Part shown: piece by piece, positions 13,438 to 25,984 of the stretch | Numbering within the stretch: position 1 is the stretch's first letter | Layout of the letters: each line of letters starts with the position of its first letter | Source: Haematobia irritans | Taxonomy: Eukaryota > Arthropoda > Insecta > Diptera > Muscidae | Assembly: GCF_050003625.1 (NCBI RefSeq) | Contig: NC_134400.1 | Coordinates: forward strand, 227,332,085-227,396,084 | Direction: 5' to 3' | DNA: 64,000 nucleotides | The notes under the pieces: generated by a model | What the model saw: the letters and a program-made list of their open reading frames with translations, nothing else | Database searches by the model: none | Told to the model about the DNA's origin: nothing | Translations under genes and position numbers: made by a program

Positions 13438-15505
13438 CACACAAAAAAATTTTTTTTTGATTTCAATCACGAAAATCGCGGATTCAATCATTTTTTTAAT
13501 TGAAATGTCTTCAATCACGAAAATGATAGTATCAATCACCCATTTTGATTGAAAACCAACACGATTTTCAATTAAAAATTTAATTGACTTTTGTCACGGA
13601 ATCAATTAATTGTGTGATTGAATCAATTAAAAACGTGATTGATTTTTAACATAAAATTCAATCACAGTTTTAATTGAATCAATTAAAATTTTAATTAATT
13701 TCGCGACAAAAATCAATCAACTATTTGATTCATTCAATTAAATAATTAATTGAAATTGGCTATAAATTTCAATCAAAAAATTTATATATTGCGACCCAAA
13801 ATCGTATTTAATTTCATTTGAAATAAAAGAAAATATGTGTTTCTTATAAAACATATTTAATATTTTATTATTTTTTGAATTATGCAATAGACAAATAAAT
13901 TTGGTTCTTGTCATTTGTGGTTTGTTCTAACATAACTTACAAATACAATTACATAAATTATATAAATCATTATCTTCCTTATAATAATAACCATGTTAGC
14001 ATGGTCCTTCTAATATGTAGATACGCCTAGATTTCCAATAAATCAGCAGCCTGTAAGCTAAATTAGTTTTTCTGAAAGTAAACAGAATAATTCGAATTTA
14101 ATTTTGTTCAATTAAAAGTTAATTTTGTTAAACATTACCTGCATAGAGTATCAAGTTCAATTCTTAGTTCTAGGTTGCAGATTTATAATCTTCTTTTGCA
14201 GTTGTAGTCTTTTAGCATAAAAAGGTGTATTAAGGAGCTCGGTAATTTAATTTTAGTAACAATTCCTTTCCAAAATTTCCGCACATTGAAATCGTCTATT
14301 AAAATTTGAACCAATCATAAACAAAAATAATGGGAAAGCAATGTAATATTTGGTATTATATTGATTATACTTTGCAAATTCTAAAAATAGAAAAAATATG
14401 TAAATGGGAAATACACATTTTTATTATTTTCGGATATTTTTCATATTTTTAAATCCAAAAGAAAGAACTTTTTTACCATTACATAATTCAGCTCATTAGT
14501 TTATATATCAGATATACTGCTCTCTACTTGGGTTCAAACTGAAAAAGGCAGGTAAAACAAAAATACAATTTAATGCCAACGCCACTTCGCAACTTCAAGG
14601 TGAATCTTCCAACAAACCCATACCGCTCTTGGTTTTAAGAAAACTAGGAGTGAAAAAAATTATAATTTTAAAAGATCAATACGGTACCCACTTTTTTGTT
14701 GCAAACATATTCTTACATATTTGATAAAATGGTGGAGTTGATGGGATTGATTGGTCAATTTCACGAAATAAAATTGGTTACTAAAAGAAATGAATAAAAA
14801 ATATATTATTTTAGTCCGTTTAATGTAAACAGGCTTCAATGGAAAACGGTATTCACATTTCACAATATCTTACCTTCAATAAACGTAGATTGTTTTCCAT
14901 TTTTACAATACCACAAAACAAAAACACAGGTAATTTCAAATGCGTTCTCTCATATGTTTACCACGTGGCCATTTGTTGTTGCACACTTTATTTATTTCAA
15001 CCCTTTGCTATGATTTGTTTTTGCGTTCAAAATATTTATGTACACATTTTCAATGCAGCAGACAGAATGTCGCCAATCATGTTTTTCAATTTACGCGAAA
15101 AACAAAAACCCAACCGTTCGTTACAAGTTACTTCTATAGACTGATCTCTCCATCATACAATGTTGAATAAATACCCATTCTCTTGTTCTATTTTCGCTCT
15201 TTCCATTGCTCAAAATTATTCAATTTCAATCACAAAAGTGATTGGATCAATCACATGTGTAATTGGAAACGGAAAAAAATTCAATCACGTTTGTAATTGA
15301 AAATTATTTCCGAATTGATTAACAAATTGATTGAATCAATTAATATTTTAATTGGAAACGTAACAAATATCAATCATTTTTTTAATTGGGTTTTATTCGG
15401 ATTTGATTAAATAATTAATTGAATCAATTAACATATTAATTGAATCAGTTTCCAAATTCAATTAAGTGCTTAATTGAAAAAATGTTGGTGATAATTTTTT
15501 GTGTG
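13438..15505 (-). mobile_element. CACACAAA-type 2.07 kb element, copy 2 (uninterrupted)
   Basis: This is the reverse-oriented, uninterrupted counterpart of copy 1. It begins CACACAAAAAAATTTTTTTT after TA (13436-13437) and ends AATTTTTTGTGTG before TA (15506-15507). It is nearly identical to copy 1 over its whole length, by eye well above 95 percent. It carries the same pair of homologous short frames on the opposite strand. It supplies the empty site of DINE A near 14393-14400. Confidence 0.8.
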
Positions 15506-15509
15506 TAGT

Positions 15510-15598
15510 TTTGACATACTGCTTACAAACTTCCGACTGGTTTCATCTGAGTTTTCATACCATGTAATCTGCACAAAATTCAACAAAGTTGTTGTTTG
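15510..15598 (-). pseudogene. Tc1 transposase C-terminal fragment
   Basis: The minus-strand translation contains TSRKFVSSMSK, similar to the C-terminal ETCRKLVSSMPRR-like stretch of Tc1 transposases. It is cut from the rest of the gene by DINE B on one side and by the 2.07 kb element on the other. It is too short to stand alone; its position and strand match the main fragment at 16698-17240. Confidence 0.5.
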
Positions 15599-15599
15599 T

Positions 15600-16697
15600 T
15601 ATACCCACCACCATAAAATGGTGACGGGGGTATAATAAGTTTGTCATTCCGTTTGTAACACATCGAAAAATCGATTTTCGACTATATAAAGTGTATATAT
15701 TCTTGATCAGGGAGAAATTCTAAGACGATCTAAGCATGTCCGTCTGTCTGTCTGTTGTAATCACGCTACAGCCTTCAATAATGGCGCTATCGTCCTAAAA
15801 TTTGGCACAGATTCGTCTTTTGTTTCAGGCAGGTCAAGTTCGAAGATGGGCTATATCGGTCCAAGTTTTGATATAGTCCCCATATAAACCGACCTCTCGA
15901 TTTGGGGTCTTGGGCTTATAAAAACTGTAGTTTTTAACCAATTTGCGAGAAATTGGAAACGAAACTGGTGCCTATCGGTCCATGTTTTGGTATAGCCCCA
16001 ATATGGACCAATTTCCCGATTTTGCTTCTTGGGGGTCTAGAAAGTGTATTTTCTATCCCATTTGCTTAAAATTGGAAATCTAGAGGTATTCTAGGACCAT
16101 AAGGAGGTGTGCCGAAAATGGGGTGTATCGGTCCATGTTTTGATATAGATGTGCGGAAAATGGTGATTATCGGACCATGTTTTGATATAGCCCCCATATA
16201 GACCGATCTCCCTCGGTCCCTTGGCTTCTGGAATCCGTTGTTTTACCCAATTTGCGTGAAATTGAAAATCTAGAGGTATTCTACAACAATAAAGACTTGT
16301 GTCGAAAATGGTGAGTATCGGTCCATGGTATGAATCCGTAGTTTTTATCCAATTTCCCTGAAATTGAAAAAGTAGAGGTATTCTAGGAAAATAAAAAGAT
16401 GTGCCAAAAATGGTGAGTACCGGTCCATGTTTTGATATAGCCCCCATATAGACCGATCTCCAGGTTTAATTCTTGGGCTTGTAGAATCTGTAGTTTTTAT
16501 CCAATTTGCCTGAAATTGAAAACGTAGAGGTATTCTAGGAAAATAAAGAGATGTACCGAAATTGGTGATTATCGGACCATGTTTCGATATAGCCTCCATA
16601 TAGACCGATCTCCACATTTACTTCTTGGTTTTTATCCAATTTGCCTGAAATTAGAAATCTAGGGGTATTCTAGGACCATAAAGAGGTGTGCCGAATA
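15600..16697. mobile_element. DINE-1/INE-1-like element B
   Basis: It opens with an ATACCCACCACC...GGGGGTATAATAAG hairpin, then TTGTCATTCCGTTTGTAAC and the conserved ATATTCTTGATCAGGGAG and CATGTCCGTCTGTC words. Imperfect repeat units of roughly 130-150 bases follow (15860-16680), carrying CCCCATATAGACCGATCT. The terminal TTCGGCC block seen in A and C is missing at 16697, so this copy is truncated. It splits the Tc1 transposase. Confidence 0.75.
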
Positions 16698-17240
16698 TAT
16701 TTCTATATTCGAACTGGGTCATTTTATAAGTAATGCGTAAAATTCGACCTAGGCCATACCAGAAAAAACAGACCCATACCGCTATGTTCCCGCTCCCATG
16801 CTTGACCGTCATTTTTGTGAAGCGCATAAGAAATTTTTTTCCTTGGGGTCGACGAACATTACGACTACTACCATTTCGGAATATTTTTTTTAGTTTCATC
16901 GCTCCATAGCATATTGCGCCATTTTCTCTCACCCACCGTTCCTGACCTATAACGTTTTCTGGCGAATCATAGTCTCATCTTACAAATTTTTTTCCGTAGC
17001 ATACGAACTTTTCTGACTGTTCGGCCGGCATGCACTAATCGCCGCCAAATAGATTGTGCAGATATCGTATTGCCTATTTCAGAAGAAATTTGTCTGGATT
17101 ATTTGAAAGGGTTTTTTTTTTTTGGAGAGTGACAAAAAGATTATCTGTTTTTCGAAGTGTCTTGCTTGGTTTTCCACGTGTTTTCGCAGAACTTCTTTTC
17201 TTTAGGGCTTTATAGACACAAAGTAACGATCTCTTAAAAG
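16698..17240 (-). pseudogene. Tc1-like transposase, degenerate
   Basis: On the minus strand a frame at about 16932-16698 reads KMTVKHGSGNIAVWVCFFWY and later MTQFEYRNI, matching the central catalytic domain of Tc1-family transposases (TVKHGGGSIMVWGCF-like, then MTQFEY). Upstream, in shifted frames, WSDETK (first catalytic Asp, near 16890) and RRLVHAGRTVRKVR-like DNA-binding residues can be read. Several stops and frameshifts break it, and the second and third catalytic residues were displaced or lost by insertion. It belongs to the shell 9668-17648. Confidence 0.75.
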
Positions 17241-17650
17241 ATTTGACGGTCGTTCAAAGAGATTTTCCCTCAATTCTTAGAGCTAAAACCAGTCTTTTAT
17301 TTTCTACTGCAATGACTTTTTCGGTTCATCTAGTAACTAATTTTTATAATTTTGTTATTATTTGCATTCAATTCATTGCTACTAAAAACACAATAAAAAA
17401 CGTTTTGCAAAATTTAAACATTCTCATATAAAACGCACAATTTACTTATTTTTTGGACCAACCAAATTAAGCGCTTCATCACAAAGATAACACAGGAAAC
17501 AAAAATAGTGACATTTTTTTTCCTATTGAATCAGTGCTGACAATATTGAACTTTAGTTACACAACGTAGTTACAACACCAAATAAAAAAATATATTAGAG
17601 TTAGGAAAAAAAAATGCCAACGTGTACTTATTATTTTGACCATAGGTGTA

Positions 17651-18161
17651 TCTAAATTCATCCGAAAAGCTTTAAGAAATCTTTGTATAAGAATTTAGAC
17701 TCAAAGACATTCTGTAAGAAGTAAATATGCCTCAGCGATACATGCGGAATTCTATAGCAACGCTAGAAGGTTGCTTTGTTTATATTAACACCGACTATGC
17801 AACATTGACGTCCTTCAACTTGGTTTTCTCAACACCGCAGTTTTAAGGAACTACATTCTGGGATGCTTTAAAAATTGTAGATTCCAAGTACATCAGTTCA
17901 TGAAGCAAACACAATAAAGCAAATTAAGAAATGTCTTTGTTGAAGTGTTTGTATTCTATTGCTGGTCTTAAAGACAATGAAACAATACTGCATGTCGATT
18001 CTCCTCACCTTTTATTTCTTGTGTTCTGTCTCTGTTGCATATTGGATGATGGGTAAAATGAATTACCTCCTATGGAAATTGGGGTATAGTGCAATCCACT
18101 TTATGAGAATTCCACAATGCCTTGTTAAAACATATAGTTTTTAAGTACAATTTACGAAGTT
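17651..18161. other. Unassigned intergenic DNA
   Basis: No recognisable gene. The 61-residue plus-strand frame at 17959-18144 has a hydrophobic stretch but no known motif. Confidence 0.35.
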
Positions 18162-18162
18162 A

Positions 18163-18299
18163 CACCCTCTGATAGCAAATTTTCAAAAGGATTTTCATAA
18201 AAACTAATGAACAGTCAACGTGCTTCCAAACATATTACATTCACATAAAACAAACATCAAAATGTTTCGGCAATATCCAAGAAATTTTTTTGGAGGGTG
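18163..18299. mobile_element. Short CACCCTC-type MITE
   Basis: A 137 bp unit beginning CACCCTCTGATAGC after TA and ending TTTTTTTGGAGGGTG. Internal words (CTTCCAAACATATTA, AAACAAACATCAAAATG, TTTCGGCAATATCC) match, in reverse, the left end of the 4462, 34660 and 45423 elements. It looks like a deletion derivative that kept both ends. Confidence 0.6.
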
Positions 18300-18301
18300 T
18301 G

Positions 18302-18716
18302 AAAATAAATAACTGATATTTAAATTCAATAACTTGACTTCACAAAAAAAGTTGTGTTTTGTAATGAAGTACTTACTTTTATCATAACTTAATATAGGTT
18401 TATGACAAACGAATAGAGTTTGCCATTTCTTAAATGTTGTTTTGGAAGAAGAATATAAACTCGTGTCATTCATTTTACAGTATGAAACAAAAAAAAAATG
18501 AACTAAAAGTAAGGAAAAAATCATTGGCGCCAAATCATGACCATTTTAACCATACAGTAGTTCATTCTTACTATTTGGGAATCGTACGAAAATTTTCTTC
18601 TGCTTTAGACCACATTGAACTAACATGTACGGTCAACAAACTTTTCACACACATTTGGTTCACATACTTGGGATAAAGGAAAATTTCATTGGTTGTGTAC
18701 AATTTTGAAAATAAAA
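18302..18716. other. Unassigned AT-rich DNA
   Basis: No gene or repeat identified; two overlapping short frames on opposite strands have no known motif. Confidence 0.35.
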
Positions 18717-18718
18717 CA

Positions 18719-20323
18719 AGTAAGGAAAGTCTAAAGTCGGGCGGGGCCGACTATATTATACCCTGCACCACTTTGTAGATATAAATTTTCGATACCATAT
18801 CACATCCGTCAAATGTGTTGGGGGCTATATATAAAGGTTTGTCCCAAATACATACATTTAAATATCACTCGATCTGGACAGAATTTGATAGACTTCAACA
18901 AAATCTATAGACTCAAAATTTAAGTCGGCTAATGCACTAGGGTGGAACACAATGTTAGTAAAAAATATGGGAAACATTTAAATCTGAAGCAATTTTAAGG
19001 AAACTTCGCAAAAGTTTATTTATGATTTATCGCTCGATATATATGTATTAGAAGTTAAGGAAAATTAGAGTCATTTTTACAACTTTTCGACTAAGCAGTG
19101 GCGATTTTACAAGGAAAATGTTGGTATTTTGACCATTTTTGTCGAAATCAGAAAAACATATATATGGGAGCTATACCTAAATCTGAACCGATTTCAACCA
19201 AATTTGGCACGCATAGCACCAATGCTAATTCTACTCTCTGTGCAAAATTTCAACTAAATCGGAGTTAAAAATTGGTCTCTGTGGTCATATGAGTGTAAAT
19301 CGGGCGAAAGCTATATCTAAATCTGAACCGATTTCAACCAAATTTGGCACGCATAGCAACAATGCTAATTCTACTCCCTGTGCAAAATTTCAACTAAATC
19401 GGAGCAAAAAATTGGACTCTGTGGTCATATGAGTGTAAATCGGGCGAAAGCTATATCTAAATCTGAACCGATTTCAACCAAATTTGGCACGCATAGCTAC
19501 AATGCTAATTCTACTCCCTGTGCAAAATTTCAATTAAATCGGAGTAAAAGATTGGCCACTGCGATCATATGAGTGTAAATCGGGCGACCGATATATATGG
19601 GAGCTATATCTAAATCTAACCGATTTCAATAAAATTTGACACACTTGACTACACTACTAATTCTACTCCCTGTGCAAAATTTCAATTAAATCGGAGTAAA
19701 AGATTGGCCACTGTGATCATATGAGTGTAAATCGGGCGAACGATATATATGGGAGCTATATCTAAATCTGAACCGATTTCAATCAAATTTACCAAACATT
19801 GGTAGAATGCCAATTCTACTCTTTATGCAAAATTTCACGAAAATCGGTAGTAAACTTTGGCCTCTGTGGTCATATGAATCTAAATCGGACGAAAGATATA
19901 TATGGGAGCTATATCTAAATCTGGACCGATTTAGCTAATATTTTACAAGTTTTTCGAGACTCATAAAATATTCGGATGTACTGAATTCGAGAACATCGGT
20001 TGATAAACACGCCAATTATGACCAGATCGGGGATAAATATATATGGCAGCTAATCTAAATCTGAACCAAATGATCTGTTCCAAAAAACGACTCTATGCCA
20101 AATTTGAGGACGATCGGACTTAAACTGCGACCTGTACTTTGCGCACAAAAATACATGAACAGACAGACAGACAGACGGACGGACATCGCTAAATCGACTC
20201 AGAATTTAATTCTAAGACGATCGGTATACTAAACGATGGGTCTCTGACTTTTCCTTCTTGGCGTTACATACAAATGCACAAACTTATTATACCCTGTTCC
20301 ACAGTGTGGCGCAGGGTATAAAA
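18719..20323. mobile_element. DINE-like element D (second family)
   Basis: It starts with a GTCGGGCGGGGCCGACTATA palindrome followed by TTATACCCTGCACCACTTTG. It ends with ACAGACAGACAGACGGACGG, CCTTCTTGGCGTTACATACA and a terminal TATACCCTG...CAGGGTATAAAAA hairpin. The centre is built of about five imperfect tandem units of roughly 140-150 bases (19180-19900) with ATCTGAACCGATTTCAACC and GAGTGTAAATCGGGCGA. No protein is encoded. It is clearly related to element E at 46173-47197. I infer a DINE-1/Helentron-type non-autonomous element from its architecture. Confidence 0.7.
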
Positions 20324-21575
20324 ATGGGTTTGAACCCATGAACCCAAAACTGCCATACTAACCAGCCTTTTATAAATGGTTCACAACCGTTTTATGATTA
20401 ATGTTTTGCTCCTTTGCAATATTATGGCTGCATATGTGATATTCTTCATACTATTACAAATAACGTCATCGACTTTTCAAAGATACATAGACTAGAGCGA
20501 AATTCCAGCACAATATCGCATGACACTATTTGAGATAGATGTCCCCAACGACATACACTGACAAAATACGAAAAGACTTATTCGATAAGGAACTTGATCA
20601 ATTGAATCATTGAAAATGAAACGCCAGATACACGTCCAGACATGTCTGACTGTACAGGTTTCCGTTTGGGCAATCAACTTTTCCACAGCCTTTAGTATAG
20701 ATCTGGCATGGATATATAACTCAATTTTTGGTCCTATATGCAAACTTCTATTGGGAAAATATATAAACTTACAAATTGAATCGTCTCTACTCGCACTGTG
20801 CATCATCCCTTCATATAAATTTTTCATAATTTCGACTTCTCAAATGGACATCGATGGAACTCAAATGGCACAACTCATTGAAATATTTTCCAAACGAACT
20901 TCATCGTAATTGGGAAAAATTGATGGAGGAGCCTTGTTTAACAAAATGTTTCTGGAACACTTTGCTGCGTAATAATAGAAATCCATTTAATAGTAACTTA
21001 ATCAACTCCTTGCACTTGCCATCTACATCACCATGCAATGTTAGCACAATTGCCATTTGCAATACAAGAAAAGGATACCCTACTACTTAGCATCGTAATT
21101 TATTGCTACGTATTCCCGTTTATTGATATTTAAATTGTCCCCCCAATATTTGGTAAATGCCCGATGCCTAATTAAATGTTTATGACAAAGCCGCAAAGAT
21201 ATGGCCCAAGAAACGACATTACCAAGGGCTATTAATTTTTATAACCTTTGCATGCGGTGCCAATGGAAACTGTTGAACTCAATTAAAAATTGTGTGTTTT
21301 TGTTATTTGGGCACATTTGCAAAACCACTTGGTGGTATAAAAATCCAAAATTCAACACGTGGCAATTTGCAATATTCATTCAGCCGATGCGTTAGCCTTA
21401 GGAATTTGGTTTTCGTATATATGTAATTAAATTGTATACTCTCATGGTACTAAAATGTTATTGGAACTACACAATTACTAAAATACAATTTATAAAATTA
21501 TACAAGGAAACAAAATTGAACTTTTTTGTGTTGATTTGAAATTTATAGCAAATTTTTACTAATTTGAGGTCGCTG
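20324..21575. other. Unassigned intergenic DNA, 1.25 kb
   Basis: Several 60-110 residue frames exist on both strands (for example 20610-20909 and 20492-20827) but none shows recognisable motifs and they overlap antisense. The base composition is slightly less AT-rich than the neighbouring repeats. A decayed element or non-coding host DNA are both possible. Confidence 0.35.
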
Positions 21576-22492
21576 AATCCAAATCGGCACTTGGTTTTTT
21601 TTTTTCTATCAGCTCGACTTTTTGAGATACACCGTCATGTTAAAAATTAAGACACTTCCGCTACATATTTTGGAATAACTTGAAAACGGTTCATCATATT
21701 AAATTAAAAACAAAATCCGAAACTCCCAAACAATATTCTCTTTTTAGGCCGTGCTTACATTGTGTTAAAATTTTCTAAGTAGTTTTAGAGATATCGTCAT
21801 TTGGATCATACTCCTCTAATCCCATCGCTGTTACTAAATCAGGAACATCTGAACAATAAACAAATTCATCGTCTTCGGAAAAGAATGGAAGTAAGTTTGT
21901 TTCATAGAGGAACAATAAAATTTATAGGCGTTATGCGTTTGCTACCGCAACTATAAAAATAAAATAATCTGTTTTTATTACTTAGTTCTTAGAATCACAA
22001 GAAACTAACATATTACATACAAACACTTACATATTAGAAAATGTCATTTTTGTATGGAAATCGCAATTCATATCAATTCAGTAAAACGTGAACAAAATCA
22101 AGAATTGTGTACCAATTGTAATGAATTGAAGATCATTTTATTCGAAATATATTTACCTAACTGTTTCTATACCAAAACTGTAATTTGTGTCCAATTTTTT
22201 TTTAGGAATTTTTAAAGAACAAAAAAAATATTTTTTTGTTAAAAATTTATTTTTTTTTTGTTTTCAAGACTTGAACGATATCTCTAAAACTACTTGGAGA
22301 ATTTAAAAACAATGTAAGCACGGCTTAAAGAGAATATTGTTTGGGAGTTTTGGATTGTGTTTTTAATTTAATATGGTGAACCGTTTTCAAGTTATTTCAC
22401 TATATGTAGCGGAAGTGCCTTCATTTTGAACATAACGATATATCTCGAAAATTCGAGCTGATCGAAAAAAAAAACAAGTGCAGATTTGGATT
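21576..22492. mobile_element. Foldback element with about 230 bp inverted repeats
   Basis: The outer ends read AATCCAAATCGGCACTTG (21576) and, reversed, AATCCAAATCTGCACTTG (22492). Complementarity continues inward for about 230 bases (21576-21805 against 22265-22492) with scattered mismatches, including GAAACTCCCAAACAATATTC opposite its complement. The 450 base centre is AT-rich without coding potential. No target duplication is obvious. Confidence 0.75.
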
Positions 22493-22712
22493 AAAAACAA
22501 TATTTATTTCAAAACCAACAGAACCATTGTTCCCTTGTGTTATCTCTGTGCATTTGGTTCAAAATATTGTAAGAGTTTCTCCCTTCTGGTGACGACCAAA
22601 TTCGGAACCATTCATCATATCATTGTGAATGTGTCCAAATGTGCTATAAAAGACACATCTTAGGAGATTGTCCAAGACTGGTTCATGGGAACCTGTGTAA
22701 GGTGTATCTCCA

Positions 22713-23036
22713 TAGGTTAGGTATAGTGGCAGCCTGATATTTCAGGCTAACTTAGACTTAGTCCATTGTGGTGAACTTCTCTCTTATCGTCGAGTGCTAT
22801 GTTAAGCTCAATGACAAGGATCTCCTTTTTATAGCCGAATCCGAACGGCGTTCCCCATTGCAGTGAAGCCACTTGGAGAAGTTTTGAAACACTCAGAAAT
22901 GTCACCAGAATTACTGAGGTGGGATAATCCGCTGCTGAAAAACGTTTTGGTATTTGGTCGAAACTGGATTTGAACCCACGACCCTGTTTATACAAGGCAG
23001 GCATGCTAAGCATTGCACCACGGTGCACGATCTCTA
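22713..23036 (-). repeat. tRNA-derived SINE with LOA-type 3' tail
   Basis: Read on the minus strand, the tRNA-like head (23033-22953) contains a B-box-like GGGTCGTGGGTTCAAATCC. A body of about 180 bases follows, then a 3' tail (22775-22713) ending in CACTATACCTAACC. That tail closely matches the 3' end of the LOA-like LINE at 27963-28026 (GCCTGA, AGGCTGCCACT and CCTAACC blocks in the same order). Head, body and LINE-derived tail are the standard SINE layout. The head abuts the degenerate LINE beginning near 23028. Confidence 0.8.
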
Positions 23037-24712
23037 TAACACTCCCTTCTCCCCTTCTGCTCGTAAAAAATATAACGTTGTCATAATAGCTGGTGATTTT
23101 AAGAGCAATGTGATCGTGTATACGCAACTGAAGGATGCCATGGCTGGTATGAACTTAAGGCTGGTTAACGATAGTGTACAAATCCATTTCGCCACAACCT
23201 GCAATACCTTGCTAGACCTGTTTTTTGTAAGCAATGGTAAAAAAATATTACACTACGATCAACTTGATGGATCAGCTTTCTCTAGGCATGACCTCATATT
23301 TCTATCATACGACATATCTATTAACAGGCAAACTGAAACCTATCTATACCGCGACTTTAGGCGTTTAAACATATCTGATCTGGAACTAGATGTGAATCGA
23401 ATTGATTGGAATCAAATTTATTATCTTAGTTCTGTGGACAGCAAGGTCACCTTTCTAACTGATAATATAGTTGATCTCTACAATCAACATGTACCCATGG
23501 TAACAAAGAATATTGAAACTGACTTGACAATGGTTCACAAGTGAGGTGAAAACACTTATCGATATAAGAGAACGGGCATACAAGAGGTGGAAAAGATACA
23601 AAACTCCTGAGCTCTACTCAACCTTTCGATGTGCCAGAAAAGATGTAGTTCGAAAGGTTAAACATGAAAAACTGATTTATTATACTAACAAATTCAATAA
23701 TGCTACGAGCACAAGGAAAACGTGGAATGAAATAAAGAAAATTGGTATTACAAAGACAATTAATCATAACTCGAACTTGGATGTTAACGTACTTAATGAA
23801 AAGTTTGTAAATATACCGATGCCTGAGGTGAATGCTGATTTCTATAGTTCCCGAACTGTAACTTCCACCTCTCAACGTGGTTTTAGTCTAAGGCATGTAT
23901 TTGATAACGAGGTGCTCAATAGTATCATGACAATAAAGTCAAACGCTGTCGGTACTGACGAAATCTGCCTAAAATTTGTCAAACTTATTACTCCGAGAAT
24001 ACTTAAACACATTATTCATATTATAAACACTATTAAATATAACAACTAGTTCATTTCCAACACTGTGGAAACTGGCTAAAATCATACCTGTTCCAAAGGG
24101 TTCCAACGAATTCCGTCCTATTGCGATTTTACCATTTATCTCGAAAGTGTTTGAAAGACTTGTTAATCTACAAATTCTTCAATATTAAACTGAACATAAG
24201 ATTATAACTGGCCGTCAATCTGGATTCAGACCTAGGCATAGCTGTCTCACTGCCTTAGTAGACGTTGTGGAATCGATACGTAACAATCTTGACAAAAATG
24301 AAGTTTCTATTTTGGTACTGTTAGATCATTCGAAAGCTTGACACTGTCCACTATCCGACTTTGTATTATAAACGCATCCACTTGTTTTCTTTCTCTGAAT
24401 CTTCTGTACGACTAATGTCTAGCTATTTGGAAGGCAGAAAGCAACTAACCGTTTCTGGCAACAATGCATCGTCACAGATGACAACAAAAAGGGGTGTTCC
24501 TCAGGGCTCTATACCCTTGCTATATACGATGTACTCGAATGATTTACCGAACAAGCTTGAACATACCAACATAAGAATGTATGCTGATGATGTCCAGCAA
24601 TACACATCTGCCACTACTGATACAATCGATAGGTGTGTAATGAATGTTAACAATAATCTCAACAGGATCCTGGATTGGGCGAATGGCAATGGTCTGGCTC
24701 TACAGTATTTAT
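23028..24712 (+). pseudogene. Non-LTR retrotransposon A, endonuclease-RT part
   Basis: This is a 5'-truncated jockey/CR1-like LINE ORF2. The first frame (to 23545) reads VVIIAGDF, typical of APE-type endonuclease. A second frame (23546-24049) covers the linker. Further shifted frames read FRPIAILPFISKVFERL and the RT block GVPQGS...MYADD (24490-24595). At least three frameshifts and stops disable it. The ORF is cut at 24712 by the reversed LINE B and resumes at 25985. Confidence 0.8.
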
Positions 24713-25984
24713 TTATTTGATCACAATATCAGAACAATAAGAATTATATTCTTTTATAGTTCAACATAGTAGTTTAGGAACACATAGTCATAAGATTTAT
24801 ATAAAGTATAAGTAAATATTATAGTATAGTAAACAAGACTAGATATATAATAAGTAAAAGAAAATATATTTTTCCAAAAACAAAAACACAAAAGAAGAAG
24901 CAATAGCGAAGTTAACAATAACAAAAAAAAAATATATATAATGACCACCATATATTATAGAATTTAAGAAACGTACAGAGAGAAGGAGCTGAGATTTTTT
25001 TTTTTTTTTTTTTTTAATGAATAAGTAATTTTAGGCTGCGCTAGTTAAAAAGCTCTTTACGGTTTTTTTAAATTTGTCAATATTAATTAAGCATCTAACA
25101 TTGTAAGGTAAATTATTCCATAGTCTTACAGCATTAATGAAGAACATTCTACTAGAGTTCACATATTTGAAGCGTGGTATAATAAGAGTCAAGCAGCGAT
25201 TTGATTGACCAAAGATGAGCTTATCAAACAAGTAACAAGGCAATTTGTTCACTATAAGTCTATGAAGAAACGTCATATTCCTAAGTTTCAAGTAGTCTAT
25301 AATGTCAATTCCTAGGACCTTGCTCCCCCATGACGTCATGCTGTCAAATCTCGATAGGCCATAGACATATCGCGTAGCATTATTAAATGCTACTCGTAAC
25401 TTGTGCATCGAATGAGAATCCAATCCACTATATAATTCAGCAGCATAGCTAATCACGGGAACAATAAGTTGTACTACAAGTCTCCTCTTAATTTCCACCG
25501 GCGTGAATGCTGATGTCACCCGAAGATTGCGTAGTGTAAGGTAGATCTTCCCAATAACTGAGCTGACATGATCAGAACACGACAGTCTAGAGTTTAGAAT
25601 GAAGCCCAGGTACTTGGCCTTCATAGTAAATTCTAAGCTAGTTTCCCCTAGAAGGATTCTCGGAAAGAAACCCAGATCGTATTGAGTATAGCTAATAGGG
25701 AGGATGCATGACTTAGACGGGTTCAGTTTAAGTCTATTCTTGGAAGCCCACCTATTGACACACTCAAGGTCTGAGTTAAGTTTCCACCCAAGATCCTCCA
25801 ACAGTCCAACACGACTCGATATGTATAATTGAATATCATCAGCGTAACCATGCACATTAGCATATCTACATGCGCAGAATATGTCATTAATAAACATGCT
25901 AAATAGCAAAGGTCCAATTACTGATCCCTGTGGAACTCCAGACTCAATATAGCTAGGTCTATACCAATAAATCGAAGACAATTC
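24713..25984 (-). pseudogene. Non-LTR retrotransposon B, 5'-truncated insertion
   Basis: A 316-residue frame (25981-25031) on the minus strand starts within RT: SGVPQGSVIGPLLFSMFIND, then GYADDIQLY (catalytic YADD) and the thumb/C-terminal region ending in RLWNNLPYNVR and FKKTVKSFLTSAA. The endonuclease and N-terminal RT are missing, so it is a typical 5'-truncated copy. Downstream on its own strand are an A-rich run (poly-T at 24991-25014 on plus) and about 280 bases of AT-rich 3' sequence. It is inserted in LINE A, whose coding sequence is interrupted at both junctions. The visible RT part has no internal stop. Confidence 0.85.

Larger units (their letters stand above)
9668..17648 (-). mobile_element. 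Tc1-like transposon shell, expanded by nested insertions
   Basis: The TIRs CACATGTGGTCAAATTAATA (9668) and, on the other strand, CACCTATGGTCAAAATAATA (17648) are flanked by TA on both sides. Pieces of a minus-strand Tc1-like transposase lie inside (16698-17240 and 15510-15598). Removing two 2.07 kb CACACAAA elements and two DINE-like insertions leaves about 1.4 kb, a normal Tc1 length. The spacer 13122-13435 carries a further copy of the AATAATAAGTAC word, as in IR/DR-type Tc1 ends. The element is dead: it is frameshifted and interrupted. Confidence 0.75.

Noticed and set aside
19180..19900. CRISPR-like array of regular repeats (also 47414-47750)
   Set aside because: The units are directly adjacent imperfect tandem repeats with no unique spacers, in a eukaryotic transposon context.
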